DNA of 64,000 bases, from the NCBI GenBank assembly GCA_963709325.1, contig CAVPVV010000003.1, positions 1,240,001 through 1,304,000 on the forward strand. Direction: 5' to 3'. The DNA comes from VFZN01 sp963709325. GTDB lineage: Bacteria; Acidobacteriota; Vicinamibacteria; Vicinamibacterales; UBA2999. The notes beneath the pieces were generated by a model. That model was not told the DNA's origin, did no database searches, and saw only the letters and a list, made by a program, of their open reading frames with translations. Shown here in pieces: positions 25,397 to 35,890 of the stretch (within the stretch, counting starts at the first letter, position 1; each line of letters begins with the position of its first letter). Made by a program: the position numbers and the translations under genes.

Positions 25397-28328
25397 ATGA
25401 CTCGATATCCGAGGCGCATCTCGTTCGGAGTCGTCTGGCTTCTCCTGTGCGCAGAAGCCTCGGCGCACGCGCAGGTCGCGTCGCTCGGGAAGGGCTGGCT
25501 GCTCGAAAGCGGCGGGAGCATCACGTCGGCGCCGGGCGAGGTGATTTCCGGCAGAAATTCCATCAGGGCGTCTGGGACCTCCCCCGTCGGCGGCCAAGTT
25601 ACCTCCTTCCTCGGGACCGATCCCACGTTCGTCCGCTTTCTGCCGAACCAGAGCTACACGATAACGTTCAGCTATCGCATCATCACCGCCGACGGCGGCG
25701 GGTTCGGCTACGCCTTCGAGTCATCGGGGGGCGGCCTGGAGTTGGGACTAGACGCCGTGCTGAGAGGCGCGTCGGGGTCTTCAGGGACCGTCACGACCAC
25801 GTTCTGGCTCAACAACCACGGCGATTACCGCGTCAGGTTCTCGATCGACGGCAGAGGATCGATTGTCATCGAAGACGTTCGGATCACGGACGCCAACGGG
25901 CAGCTCGTCGCGTCGGAAGACGCCGAAGGGCCAACGCTTGCGACCGGTCCGCTGAACTTTCAGCTCACCGACGCGATCGCGCTGTTGACTCCGGCACAAG
26001 CCCACGCGGTCTCCGTCGCAGCGAAAGATCTCGACGGCGACAGGTATCCGGAGACCATCCTCACGCTGGCGGCGCCGCGGCCGAGCACGACTCCGCTGGA
26101 ACCGATCGTGACCCAGGCGAGCGGTCGGATGCGCGTGGCGACTGCTGATTTCTTCCCGGCCGGAGTCCCGACCGTCAAGAACTCGCCGATGACGATCGTC
26201 GCCGACATCAACAATGATGGCCTGACCGACATTCTGTTCGCCGACGCCGGCAGTGACGCTGAGCCCTTTCCTGGTTCGCGGATCGGTGTCGCGCTCAACG
26301 TCGGCGGCGGGACGTATCGCGATGTCTCGTCGCTGATTCCGGCCGACCAGCAAACCACGCGGTCGTCCGCAATCGCGGTCGGCGATATCTTTGGCGACGG
26401 GCGCGTCGAGATCATTCTTCCCGACCAAAACCGTGGCGCCAACACGGCGCTCCTTCGCTGGAATGGCAACGGTTTCGACGAGATCCGCGATTGGATTCCT
26501 CAGTCGATCTGGTCGAACGCGCCTGCGTTGCTGTCCGCGGAGAGCTGGATGAGCCTCGCGGATTTCGACCGCGATGGCAAATTGGATCTGCTCGTCACGG
26601 GCGCGGATCACAACCCGAACTTTCAAATCGTGTTCGGCGGGACCGACGGCTTCGCGGCCGGCACGCTCGTCGTCCTGCCGGACGGCCCCTTCGGACACAC
26701 GACAGGCGGGCCGCAGCCTGACGGGACGCTGACGACGGCCGAAGTCGATCCGGTGGTGGTCGCCGACTTCAACAACGACGGCTTGCCCGATATCTTCGCC
26801 ACCTTCTATAGCATCACCCTCTTTACGACTGGCTGCCCGACGGCCAATCCATGCCGCTTCGGCTTCGGCGATGAGACGTATGCCGTGCGTCTGAATCAGG
26901 GAGCCCGGCGGTTCATCGACGCGTCACCGTCGCCGTACGTGAATCTGGGACGCGTCGCATATCAGAATCTGATGGCCATCGACATCAACAACGACGGCTT
27001 CCTCGACGTCGTCGGCACATACACGACAGACCCTCCGCCCGGCGCCAGTTCGCAATCGGGAACCACGTTGTTTCTGAACGACGGCACCGGCGCGTTCCAG
27101 GTTGTCGACGGCGCGCAATTCATCGGGGCGACGACCACCCCTCCAAATGGCAGCCGATGGGGTCTTGGATCGTTCGTGCCGACGGTCATCAGTCCTGGTC
27201 GGACCGAGGGCATCGTGTATCAGTCTGTCGGCGGCTGCGGAACGCCCGGCTGTCCGGCCACCGGATTGAATTTCTTCAAGGTCGTCGCTAACGGCGCGCT
27301 CGGCACCGGGCCGAACTTCGTCGATCCCGCGACGCTCGGCGTTCCGGGCTTCAACGAGTTCTACTATCTCCGTCAATATCCCGATGCCGCTGCCGCGGTG
27401 CAGGCCGGTCAGTACGCGAACGGTCTTGCGCACTATCTCGCCATGGGAAGGGCCAGAGGGTACCTGGCGTCGGCCGCGGCGGGCTTACCGACCAACCTGA
27501 CCGCGACCGTTGCCGGTTCTACGGTGGTGACGCTGTCGTGGACGGCGCCGCCGAACGTGGCCGTCACCTCCTACTTGCTCGAAGCGGGATCCGCTCCGAG
27601 CCTCAGCAACCTGGTGCGGTCGCCGACCGGCAGTGCCGCCACCTCGTTTTCGACCAGCGGCGTGCCGTCCGGCACGTACTATGCGCGGGTCAAGACGCTC
27701 AGCGGCGCCGTGACGACCGGGCCGTCGAACGAAGTGGTGATCACCGTCGGACGAGGGGCGTGCACGGCTGCGCCCGGGGCGCCGACGGGCCTGGCATCCT
27801 CAGTCGCCGGATCGACCGTCTTGCTGCACTGGATCCCGGGCGGCGGGCCGACGCAGTCGATTGATAGAGGCCGGATCTGCACCCGGCCTGGCGAACCTCG
27901 CGCGGCTCGATCTCGGCCAGCCAGCGACGACGTTCACGGCGGCGAACGTGCCCTCCGGCACCTACTACCTTCGCGTCAGAGCGACGAACGGGTGCGGTAC
28001 GAGCAGCCCGTCCAACGAGATCCTCGCGGTCGTGCCGTCGGCCTTGCCAGCACCGGCGAATCTAACCGCGGCTGTTGTCGGTTCATCGGTGACGTTGTTG
28101 TGGATCGCGCCGGAGAACACGCCGGTCACCTCGTACCTGCTCGAAGCCGGATCCGCCTCAGGGCTGAGCGATCTGGCGCGGTTCCAGACCGGCAGCGCAG
28201 CGACCTCGTTTGCGACGAGCGCGGTTTCTCCCGGCACGTATTACGTGCGGGTGAAGACGATCAGCGGGACGGCGACGAGCGGACCGTCGAACGAGGTGGT
28301 GGTCCGCGTCCTATCGGCGTCGCCGTAG
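25397..28328 (+). CDS. Secreted FG-GAP/VCBS-repeat protein with fibronectin-III-like C-terminus (one frameshift)
   Basis: About 975 residues when the frameshift near 27858 is corrected. Signal peptide (MTRYPRRISFGVVWLLLCAE...), a carbohydrate-binding-like beta domain, then FG-GAP/VCBS repeats with Ca-binding DxNxDG loops (VADINNDGLTDILFAD, VADFNNDGLPDIFATF, AIDINNDGFLDVVGTY) and three or four fibronectin-III-like modules with the pattern YLLEAGSAPSLSNL... and PSGTYYARVK. Reading continues in the +1 frame after PTQS, where LIEAGSAPGLANLARL resumes the repeat. Probably an extracellular or surface adhesion/binding protein. A CATAAT box lies at 25354-25359. Starts at 25364 or 25385 are alternatives. 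Ends 22 bases from a convergent transporter gene. Confidence 0.7.
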
Positions 28329-28350
28329 CGCGTCGGTGCTCGACTTTCTG

Positions 28351-29790
28351 CTACACCGGTGAGGCGACCGGCTGCGACGCGTGATCGGGCTCCTCGGCGT
28401 CCGGCGCGTCGGCAGTCGCAGCTTCCGTGGCGCTGAACACCGAGTAATCGAGCTGGCCGAGCAGGCGGCCGGTGACCGTGCCGGCAGTCATCGATCCGCT
28501 GACGTTCACCGCGGTCCGGCCCATGTCGATCAGCGGCTCGACCGAAATCAGCAGGCCGGCAAGTGCGACCGGCAGGTTCAGGGTCGAGAGAACGACGAGC
28601 GCGGCGAACGTCGCCCCGCCGCCGACGCCGGCGATGCCGACCGATCCGAGCGTGGCGACCATCACCACCGATGCCATGAACGAGATCGACGTCGGATCGA
28701 CGCCCGCGCTCGGCGCGATCATCACCGCCAGCATGGCCGGGTAGAGTCCCGCGCACGCGTTCTGACCGATCGTCGCGCCGAAGCTGGCCGCGAAGTTCGC
28801 AATCGCCGGCGAAACGCCAAGCCGCGCGACCTGCGTCTCGACGCTCAGCGGAATGGCGGCGGCGCTGGAGCGCGACGTGAACGCGAACGTCAGCGTCGGC
28901 CAGATCTTCTGGTAGAAGCGAGCCGGGCTGAGGCCGGCCAGCGTCAGGATCGTCGAGTGGAGGATCAGGATGATCGCCATCCCGATATAGGACGCGACGA
29001 CGAAGGTCCCGAGGTTGATGACGTCCTTGACGTCGGAGGTGGCGACCACGCGGGCCATCAGCGCGAGAACGCCGTACGGCGTCAGCCTGATGACGATGCG
29101 GACGAGCCTGAGGATCAAGTGTTGGAAAGTGTCGATGCCCTGCAGGATGCGCTCGCCCGCTTCGGGCTTGTCCTTGCGCAGCGACAGCACCGCGAGGCCG
29201 AGCAGCGCGGCGAAGATCACGACGCCGATGATCGACGTCGAGCGGGTGCCGGCCAGGTCCGCGAAGATGTTGACCGGCACGAACGATTGCAGCAGCGCAG
29301 GAATGTTGGTGAGCGACGCCGCTTCGGGCAGCTTGCCCTGCATGTAAGAGCCGCGTTCCAGTTCGCGCGCGCCCTGGACGAGACCGTCGGCGCGAAGTCC
29401 GAAGAGCCGCGTCATCCCGATGCCGATGCTGGCCGAGATGGCGGTGGTCACCAGCAGGATGCCGAGTACGCCGCCGCTGATGGCGCCGAGCGATCGCGCG
29501 TTGTTCAGCTTCGTCACCGCGGCCAGGATCGAGATCAGCACCAGCGGCGCGATCACCATTTGCAGCAGCCGGACGTAGCCGCCGCCGACCAGGCCGACCC
29601 AGTTCATGGTGTCGCGGATGATCGGGCTGCCGAGGCCGTAAACGGCCTGGGCCGTGGCCCCGAGCACCACACCCAGCCCCACGGCGAGAAGGACGTTGAT
29701 CGACAGTTTCGCGCCGTGGAGCGCGCGGCGGGCCAGCCAGGCCATGACCGCGGCGAAGACGATGACGTTGAGCAGCACTGCGAGGCTCAT
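28351..29790 (-). CDS. tcyP: Dicarboxylate/amino-acid:cation symporter, L-cystine transporter-like
   Basis: 479 residues, about ten hydrophobic segments. The N-terminal half follows the TcyP pattern: LAVGLGVVLGATAQAVYG, TMNWVGLVGGGYVRLLQMVI, then APLVLISILAAVTKLNNARS and GVLGILLVTTAISASIGIGM. The C-terminal half has the serine-rich re-entrant loop FTSRSSAAAIPLSVETQV of DAACS transporters. It should import cystine (or a similar amino acid) with a cation in the inner membrane. GGAG lies five bases before the ATG. A promoter, leader ORF and terminator stand directly upstream, suggesting control by attenuation. The last 20 residues are polar and unlike the family. Confidence 0.75.
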   Translation of the reverse strand: MSLAVLLNVIVFAAVMAWLARRALHGAKLSINVLLAVGLGVVLGATAQAVYGLGSPIIRDTMNWVGLVGGGYVRLLQMVIAPLVLISILAAVTKLNNARSLGAISGGVLGILLVTTAISASIGIGMTRLFGLRADGLVQGARELERGSYMQGKLPEAASLTNIPALLQSFVPVNIFADLAGTRSTSIIGVVIFAALLGLAVLSLRKDKPEAGERILQGIDTFQHLILRLVRIVIRLTPYGVLALMARVVATSDVKDVINLGTFVVASYIGMAIILILHSTILTLAGLSPARFYQKIWPTLTFAFTSRSSAAAIPLSVETQVARLGVSPAIANFAASFGATIGQNACAGLYPAMLAVMIAPSAGVDPTSISFMASVVMVATLGSVGIAGVGGGATFAALVVLSTLNLPVALAGLLISVEPLIDMGRTAVNVSGSMTAGTVTGRLLGQLDYSVFSATEAATADAPDAEEPDHASQPVASPV

Positions 29791-29806
29791 AAATGCTCCA
29801 CTTTAT

Positions 29807-29840
29807 GAAACGAAAACGGCCCGCCAGGAGCTGGAGGGCC
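29807..29840 (-). terminator. attenuator-like terminator before the cystine transporter
   Basis: On the minus strand GGCCCTCCAG, a 3-base loop and CTGGCGGGCC form the stem (29818-29840), followed by GTTTTCGTTTC. Only 16 bases separate it from the ATG at 29790, so it lies inside the leader of that gene, not at the end of another. Confidence 0.65.
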
Positions 29841-29863
29841 GGAACGGTTGACGCGCATTGCTC

Positions 29864-29941
29864 TCAGAGTTCCATCGGTCTCATGACGTGCGCGTGGCCG
29901 GCCCCCCGTGGAGGAGCCGCAACAACAGGCGCACAGGACAT
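29864..29941 (-). CDS. candidate leader peptide upstream of the cystine transporter
   Basis: 25-residue ORF beginning MSCAPVVAAPP and ending HVMRPMEL, with a cysteine codon at position 3. It begins about 24 bases after the likely transcription start and stops just before the terminator hairpin. There is no good Shine-Dalgarno sequence, which weakens the call. A second 23-residue ORF (29858 down to 29787, MRVNRSGPP...KVEHL) runs through the hairpin and overlaps the transporter start by ATGA; translating it would open the hairpin. Confidence 0.35.
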   Translation of the reverse strand: MSCAPVVAAPPRGAGHAHVMRPMEL

Positions 29942-29971
29942 GGACGGGCTGCGGCATCTGGATTTTCGGGC

Positions 29972-30001
29972 AGTCTAGCCCACTTCTGGTTTGGATGTCG
30001 A
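29972..30001 (-). promoter_or_regulatory. promoter for the leader and cystine transporter
   Basis: On the minus strand a -35 box TCGACA (29996-30001) and a -10 box TAGACT (29972-29977) are separated by 18 bases. The start of transcription would be near 29965, giving a leader of about 175 bases that includes the peptide ORF and the terminator. Confidence 0.5.
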
Positions 30002-30062
30002 CCGCGTGCCGAGGGTGTCATCGGGCGTCGGTTTGCCTGTCCGGGCGCTCGGGCGAGCGGCG

Positions 30063-32932
30063 TCAGCCAGAAGCTCGGACTCGATCGTCAACCTCCGAGT
30101 ATGCCAACGCACGGCCATTCGGGTGCAGGCTGAGGCACGTTCCGGTCCACGAATGCGCGTCCTCTGAGAAACGATCGCGCCAAGGTCCACGGGACGACCT
30201 CCCTCGCGCGGCATCAGCTAGAGTCGATGACGGCTGTCGCTGCCCTCTGCGCGTGGGTGTACAGGATGCCCTTTCCATCGGGTGACCAGGCGCGAACCTC
30301 GAGGTATTCGTACGTATCTCCACCGCGGAGCAGGCTCGCGATCGAACCAGAAGGGCTTTGCACCAGCGAGAACCGGCTCCGGCATCAGCGTCCTTCCGGC
30401 GTCGCGCATACGCCAGCGAGCCGTCGACGGGCCGCTCGGAATGGGTACACCCAGTCGCGGTGCCAGTGCTCATCAGGACCTCCCGTTCCTGGCCTGACTC
30501 AAGATCACGCGCAATCATCAGGCTCTGCGAGTGCGCGTCTGGTAGTACAGTACGCGTCCGTTCGGAGAGAGGGCGGCACACTCGGCAGGATGAATCACGT
30601 TCCGACCACGCAGGGCATCAGCGCGGCCACTCGAAACGTGAACGCGGTAGAACCCGTAGCGATCGGACCGATGTCTGGTCGCTTCCCCAGACCATCAGGC
30701 TGCGGCCATCCGGAAACCAGAAGCGTCGTCTGATGACCAAGCGTCAACGAGAGAGTCGTCGAGACCTCGCGGCGGGCGCCGGTAACAGTATCCAGAACCA
30801 TCAGCGTGTCTGCTGCGGGCTTGCACGGACAAGGAATCGCAGGCGCCGAGTCGCGATGTAGGCCAACGAGCGACCGTCGGGAGCCCAGGCAGGCGCTGCG
30901 TGGTTGCCGATCTCGTCGGTGGCAATACGTTGCAGGCGGCCCAGCGGCGCGAGTGCCGGTAAGATCGATGGTCCGCGTGTAGACCTCCGACGACATCGAC
31001 CGGACGAGCCGCGCGACAAGACCTGCGCCAACTGGTCGCGCCCACAGAGCGCTCCCGAGATTCGGAGTCGACCAGCATCGGTTGCCCGACAAGGCGTCCG
31101 TCTCGCACGGGCACTTCCCAGCCGTCATTGCGACCCGGGCTGAACCAGACTCCACGAGATAAAACACGCGAGATCTGTCTTTGGTCCATGAGGGGGAGCT
31201 GCCCGGCGCGACGCGGTCGGCGAGCACCACTGGTAGCGCCCTCCATCGCGTCGAGCAGGACGAGCTCGGTTCGCTCCAGCGCGGTCGGAACGCCAACAGT
31301 CGCGGCGACAAATCGCCCGTCTGAGCGAGAGCTTCGCGCTCACGGGCTCAACTCCCCGAGAACGAGTGCACGATTCGAGCCGGACCGCCATCGACCGGCA
31401 CGAGCGCGAGGTCGGTCGTCCCGTTCTGCTGGCGAAATCAACAGAGCACCTCGGTCCCAGAGCTGGACCAATCGGTCGGAATCGGTTCGAACGCGCTCTG
31501 TCGCGCGATCAACGGTCGTCGCAGGTCGGCACCAGTATCCAGCACCCGGAGCTCCCAAGTGTCGTCGTACAGCCATGACGCGACAGCTACCCTCCGACCG
31601 TCCGGCGCGACGACAAGGGCCTCGTCCAGTGCCGTATCGGCCTCGCGGGTCAGCGTCAGCGGCCGTCCACGAACGAGATCCCAGATCTGAGCGCGATCGT
31701 TACGGTCGATGTACGGGATAACGCGCAAATCGGGCGACGGCTGACCGATCTCCAATGCGTCTGGCAGCCGGATCTTGCGAGGGGTCAGGGCGAGCACGCC
31801 GTCGTCGGCCGCAGCCGTGGGCCAGATTCGCGGCACGAGCAGGACGCCCAGCTAGCGCAATCATCAGCGCCCGCGAGAACGGCAGCGACTCGCGAAGCCG
31901 CGGCGCGACTACCAGGCGACGGCGATGCCGGATGCTCGAGCGACCGCTCAGGGCGGCTTCCATCTCGCCGGCGGTCGCGAATCGTGCACCGGGTGCCGCC
32001 TCCATCGCGCGATCAATCACCGCGGCCAGACTCGCGCGGGACATCGGGGCGCACGTCGAGAGCGATGACGGCGACCCTCGCGATGCGCAACGCGGATCTC
32101 GGACATCGAACGACCGGAAATCGGGATAACCGCCGGTCAGCAGGTGAAACAGCAGGACACCGAGCGCGTAAACATCAGTCGCGACCGACGCGGGCGCTCG
32201 ATTCAAAAAGCTCGGGCGCGAGATAGAGCGGCGTGCCGGCCAGGATCGCGCTGCTCGTCATGCACGGCCAGCTTCAGTCCCAGCGCCGAAATCGCTGACG
32301 AGCACGCGGCCTTCGCGATCGCGAAGCACGTTCTGGGCCTTGAGGTCGCGATGTAGCAAACCGGCGCGATGAATCGCGTCGAGCGCCCGGCAAAGGTCGA
32401 CGCCGAGGCGAGCGACTTCTTCTGCCGGCGATTGGGCCACGTTCAATCAGCTCGTCTTCGAGGGACCGCCCCTCGACCAGCTGCATCCAGATGCCAACGC
32501 GTCCGTCGATGCGCTCCGCGCCATAGACCGCGACGACGTTTGGATGATGAACGCGCGCCATGAGCCGCGCTTCGCCGACAATCACTGATTCGACACGCTC
32601 GTTCTCCCGCAAGCAGCTTCAGCGCGACCGCGCGATCGAGTCGCGTGTCGATGGCGCGATATACGTCGCCGAAGCTGCCGGTTCCGATCGGCTCGAGGAT
32701 CGTGAACGGTCCCCAGGTGTTGCCTGGAGCAAGCGGGGCTCGCTGCTGCGGCGGCTGACCGGTATCCCGAGTTGTCCGCGATCGACGATCCGCGAGCCGC
32801 GAGTTCAGCGAGCACCTGGAACTGCGGTAAGCAGATCACGGACACGACCATCCAGCTCCGAGCCTGCGGCCGCGAGCGACAAGGGGCCGGCATCGAGCAC
32901 CGCCGCCGCCAGCGACGAGCAGCGCCTCGTCG
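30063..32932 (-). pseudogene. Serine/threonine protein kinase with C-terminal TolB/PD40 propeller, many frameshifts
   Basis: The kinase domain is recognisable in pieces in different frames: ARLMARVHHPNVVAVYGAER (about 32540), LLHRDLKAQNVLRDREGRVL followed by VSDFGAG (about 32300, catalytic loop and DFG), and VATDVYALGVLLFHLLTGGY (about 32190). The part from about 31840 to 30063 is WD40/PD40-like (APDGRRVAVASWLYDDTWEL, HPNGRALAYSEVDD). An N-terminal FQVLAELAARGSSIAD lies at about 32800. Such kinases read an extracytoplasmic or cytoplasmic signal and phosphorylate unknown targets. The sigma factor gene sits directly upstream. At least six frame changes; either a decaying gene or poor sequence. 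Ends are approximate. Confidence 0.65.
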
Positions 32933-33511
32933 TCAGCCGGCCACGGTCCATCTCCTCGACGAGTTTGACGAGCGCCCGTTGCGACGCGCGACGCGCCGCT
33001 TCGGCGCTCGGCCGACCGGCGGCCTGCGGCCAGCTCCTCGTAGCTCAGACCGAGCTCGAGACCGGCCGACCAGCAGCTCGCGCTCTTCGTCACGCAACCG
33101 GGCGAGGGCGGCGTCGTAGCGACTCGAGCGCCTGCTGCTGGATTGCGAGCTCGAGCGGCGACGGCGCGTCTGCGCGAGCGCCTGTGAGTCGAGCGGCTCG
33201 GGCAGACCGCGTCGCTGGCGACTTCCGGATCTCGTCGCGCAGGCGGTTCATGACCGCCTGGCGAAGGTACGCGCGCAAGCGCGCCCTTCGCCGCGGAGGT
33301 CGAACGCAGTCCATCCGCTTGAAGGTCTGGAGCAGCGTGTCCTGGACGAGATCGGGCGTGTCGGAGACGTCACGGGCCCAGCGCGGCAAGCGGCCGCTCG
33401 ACCCAGCGGGTCAGCCATGGCAGATAGCGGGCAAACAGGGTCTCGAGAGCCAGCCGCATCTCCGGCACGGGCGCGGTGGAGCAGCAGCGACGTGGACTCG
33501 ACACTGCGCAT
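32933..33511 (-). pseudogene. ECF RNA polymerase sigma factor, frameshifted
   Basis: Starts MRSVESTSLLLHRARAGD at 33511. Region 2 appears in another frame as ARDVSDTPDLVQDTLLQTFK (about 33350), followed by RLRAYLRQAVMNRLRDEIRK; region 4 as LELGLSYEELA (about 33050), with the end near VEEMDRG at 32945. Total length about 193 codons is normal for an ECF factor if frames are rejoined (at least three shifts). It is paired with the kinase downstream, a known ECF-kinase arrangement in which the kinase activates the sigma factor. A TAGAAT box on the minus strand (33527-33532) is 16 bases from the ATG. Confidence 0.65.
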
Positions 33512-33650
33512 GGCCGTGGCGCGTCGATTCTACACCTTACGACAGCGCCCGGTTCTTTCGAGTTGCGCGTTTGGGAATACGTAACGGCGTTGTGCGGGCG
33601 GCGAATCGCTGCCTGGCGCGAGCCGCCCTCGCCTATGGGAGGAATGTGCC

Positions 33651-34390
33651 ATGAGCAGACGTGTGAAGGGAACCGCAGCCCTCGTGTTCACGGGTGTCGC
33701 GGTCTGCGGGTTGGTGTCCAGTGCCGCCAAGCCAGTTGTCGACATGCCGGTGATTGCGACGCTGGCGGATATGGCCCAGGGCTATGTTCTACAGGTCGGT
33801 AGCGACGGAGGCGGAGCGTATATCAACGGTACGCAGGGAGGGGTTTCGTCACGTGATCCGTCCCGAGACAGGTGGCAGTGAGTGGATGTTCTACACCTAC
33901 ACGTCGAGCCGACCTGGGAAGTTCGCTGCGACACAGCGTGGGGTTCGCTTCAACCTCTCGGATCAGGACACTTTCGTTCAGGGCTTCGCCACTCCGATCG
34001 CGCCCGACACAGTCTGGCCCGCTTACGTGCTCGTCCGCTGCTCTCAAGTGAACATCGACATGCTGGCCATGCGAGTGACCGACCCGCCTGCAAACTGCCC
34101 GGGGTCGTTCCGCTTCTGGCAGACGCAGACCGGGAAGATGGTACCGACTCGCCTTCAATCCGGAGAACTACCCCACCGTTGATCGGATCAAAGTGACGTG
34201 CATTGGCGCGATCGCCGAACCCGCGACCGGGTGCAAGACGTGGTCGATCGCGCCAGCCGGAACAACTCTACGGGGAACCGACCCGAACCCCAAGAACCAC
34301 ACGAAGCTTCTCGAAATCGACGAGGGGGGCAACGTGATCGCTGAAGGCGGGACCTACTACGTCTCCTTTTCCATGACCATCACGAGGTGA
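33651..34390 (+). pseudogene. secreted protein of unknown function, two frameshifts
   Basis: Begins MSRRVKGTAALVFTGVAV with a signal peptide; GGAGGAATGTGCC before the ATG is a clear ribosome-binding site. After GGAYINGTQGGVS at about 33845 the frame shifts in a G-rich run and continues RHVIRPETGGSEWMFYTYTS, then shifts again near 34145 and continues FNPENYPTVDRIKVTCIGAI down to FSMTITR. Corrected, it is about 245 residues with no domain I recognise. Its 3' end overlaps the convergent amidase by 34 bases. Divergent from the sigma factor gene, with 139 bases between. Confidence 0.55.
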
Positions 34391-35853
34391 GCCGCGTGCA
34401 ATGCCGGCGCGGCCTGCTTCATCACCAGGCTGGATCGACTGGTACTCGCGACCGTCATCCCCGACCGTGCCTCGATGGCCTCACCCGCCGCGAGGCACAG
34501 GTCCTCCCTGAACCTCGGCGCCAGGATCTGGACGCCGGTCGGGAGACCGTCGACCACTCCGGTCGGCACCGCGAGCCCCGGGCACCCGATGACCGGCACG
34601 GCCATGAGCGTGCAGCACTCCCGCCACACCCGTGTGGTGCGCTCCACGCTTTCCAGGTCGAAGCCGCGCTCGTAGACCGGCTCGGTGCAGACCGGCGCCA
34701 GCACCAGCGGCACCCGCTCGAAGAACTGCTGCCACGCGCGGACGACGGCGGCGCGGTTGGCGAGCGCCTTCATGTAGGCCTCGCCGGCCTCGGCGGGCCG
34801 CGACTCGAGCATCAGCCCCATCGCGCGACGGATGCCCTCGTCGCCGAACTTCTCGATGTACGGCCACATGAACAGACGGATCTCCGGCAGCTGCATCCCG
34901 AACCACGCGTCCAGCGCGCCCGTGAACCCGGGGGTCCGCGTCTCCACCACCTCGTAACCGGCGTCGGCCAGCCAGACCGCGGCCTGCTTCAGGGCCTTGG
35001 CCACTGTCGGATGCAGCGTCGCGCCGCCGAGATCCCCGGGCTCGGTCACCACCGCAACGCGAAGCGGGGTGGCAGGCGGCTCGCCGAAGAGCGGCGCCGG
35101 CACCCACCACGGATCGCGCGGGTCGTGCCGCGTCATCGCGGTCAGCCCGAGCCGCACGTCGCGGACGGTGCGCGCAATCGGACCCTGCACCGACAGCAGC
35201 TGCGCGGAAATCGAGCGCTCCGAGGTCGCCGTCGGATTGAACGCCGGGACCCGCCCGAACGAGGGGCGGAGCCCGGCGAGCCCGCAGACGTAGGCCGGAA
35301 ACCGGATCGACCCGGCGATGTCATTGCCGTGCGCGAGCGGGACCATGCCGGCCGCGACCGAAGCCGAAGCGCCGCCGCTCGAGCCGCCGGCGGTATGCGT
35401 CGCCGACCACGGGCTGAACGTGCGGCCGCGCAACTCGTTCTCCGTATCGAGGCGGAAGCTGAAGGCCGGCGTGTTGGTGCGACCGACGATCACGGCGCCC
35501 GCCGCCTTGAGGTTCGCCACGACCGGGCTGTCTTCGGCCGCCATCACCTCACGGAACGCAACCACGCCGTTGGTGGTCGCGCAGCCGGACTGGTCGACGT
35601 TCTCCTTGATCGAGATCGGCACGCCATGGAGCGGTCCGAGCGGCGCGCCGTCGCGGACCGCGGCGTCCGCGCGGTCAGCGGTGGCGCGCGCCTCGGTCCC
35701 GAGATCCACGGTGACGGCATTCAGTTTCGGGTTGACCGCCGCTATCCGCTGCAGGCAGCTGTCCACCGCTTCCCACGAGCTGATCTCCCGCCGCCGAATC
35801 GCGGCGGCGATGCTCGTCGCATCCCACTGCCAGATGTCCTGCGTCCGTGCCAT
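34357..35853 (-). CDS. Amidase (amidase-signature family)
   Basis: 498 residues from MARTQDIWQWDATSIAAAIR; GGAG lies eight bases before this ATG. The Ser-cisSer-Lys triad is visible: GVPISIKENVDQSG (Lys), HTAGGSSGGASASVAAGMVP (cis-Ser) and GNDIAGSIRFPAYVCGLAG (nucleophile Ser). It should hydrolyse an amide to acid and ammonia in the cytoplasm. Without GatB/GatC neighbours it is not likely to be GatA. It follows the secreted gene at 35891 by 37 bases, probably in one operon. Confidence 0.85.
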   Translation of the reverse strand: MARTQDIWQWDATSIAAAIRRREISSWEAVDSCLQRIAAVNPKLNAVTVDLGTEARATADRADAAVRDGAPLGPLHGVPISIKENVDQSGCATTNGVVAFREVMAAEDSPVVANLKAAGAVIVGRTNTPAFSFRLDTENELRGRTFSPWSATHTAGGSSGGASASVAAGMVPLAHGNDIAGSIRFPAYVCGLAGLRPSFGRVPAFNPTATSERSISAQLLSVQGPIARTVRDVRLGLTAMTRHDPRDPWWVPAPLFGEPPATPLRVAVVTEPGDLGGATLHPTVAKALKQAAVWLADAGYEVVETRTPGFTGALDAWFGMQLPEIRLFMWPYIEKFGDEGIRRAMGLMLESRPAEAGEAYMKALANRAAVVRAWQQFFERVPLVLAPVCTEPVYERGFDLESVERTTRVWRECCTLMAVPVIGCPGLAVPTGVVDGLPTGVQILAPRFREDLCLAAGEAIEARSGMTVASTSRSSLVMKQAAPALHAAHLVMVMEKET

Positions 35854-35890
35854 CGAGTGACTCCAGGTCCCGCTGTTCCGCCGCCGCGCC

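Noticed and set aside
28381..29808. 475-codon open frame opposite the cystine symporter
   Set aside because: Shadow frame with RR, DR and DQ repeats; the symporter has all its motifs on the other strand.
29850..29941. possible SAM or SAH riboswitch in the transporter leader
   Set aside because: No conserved core of either class could be matched; the peptide ORF and hairpin are kept as an attenuator candidate instead.
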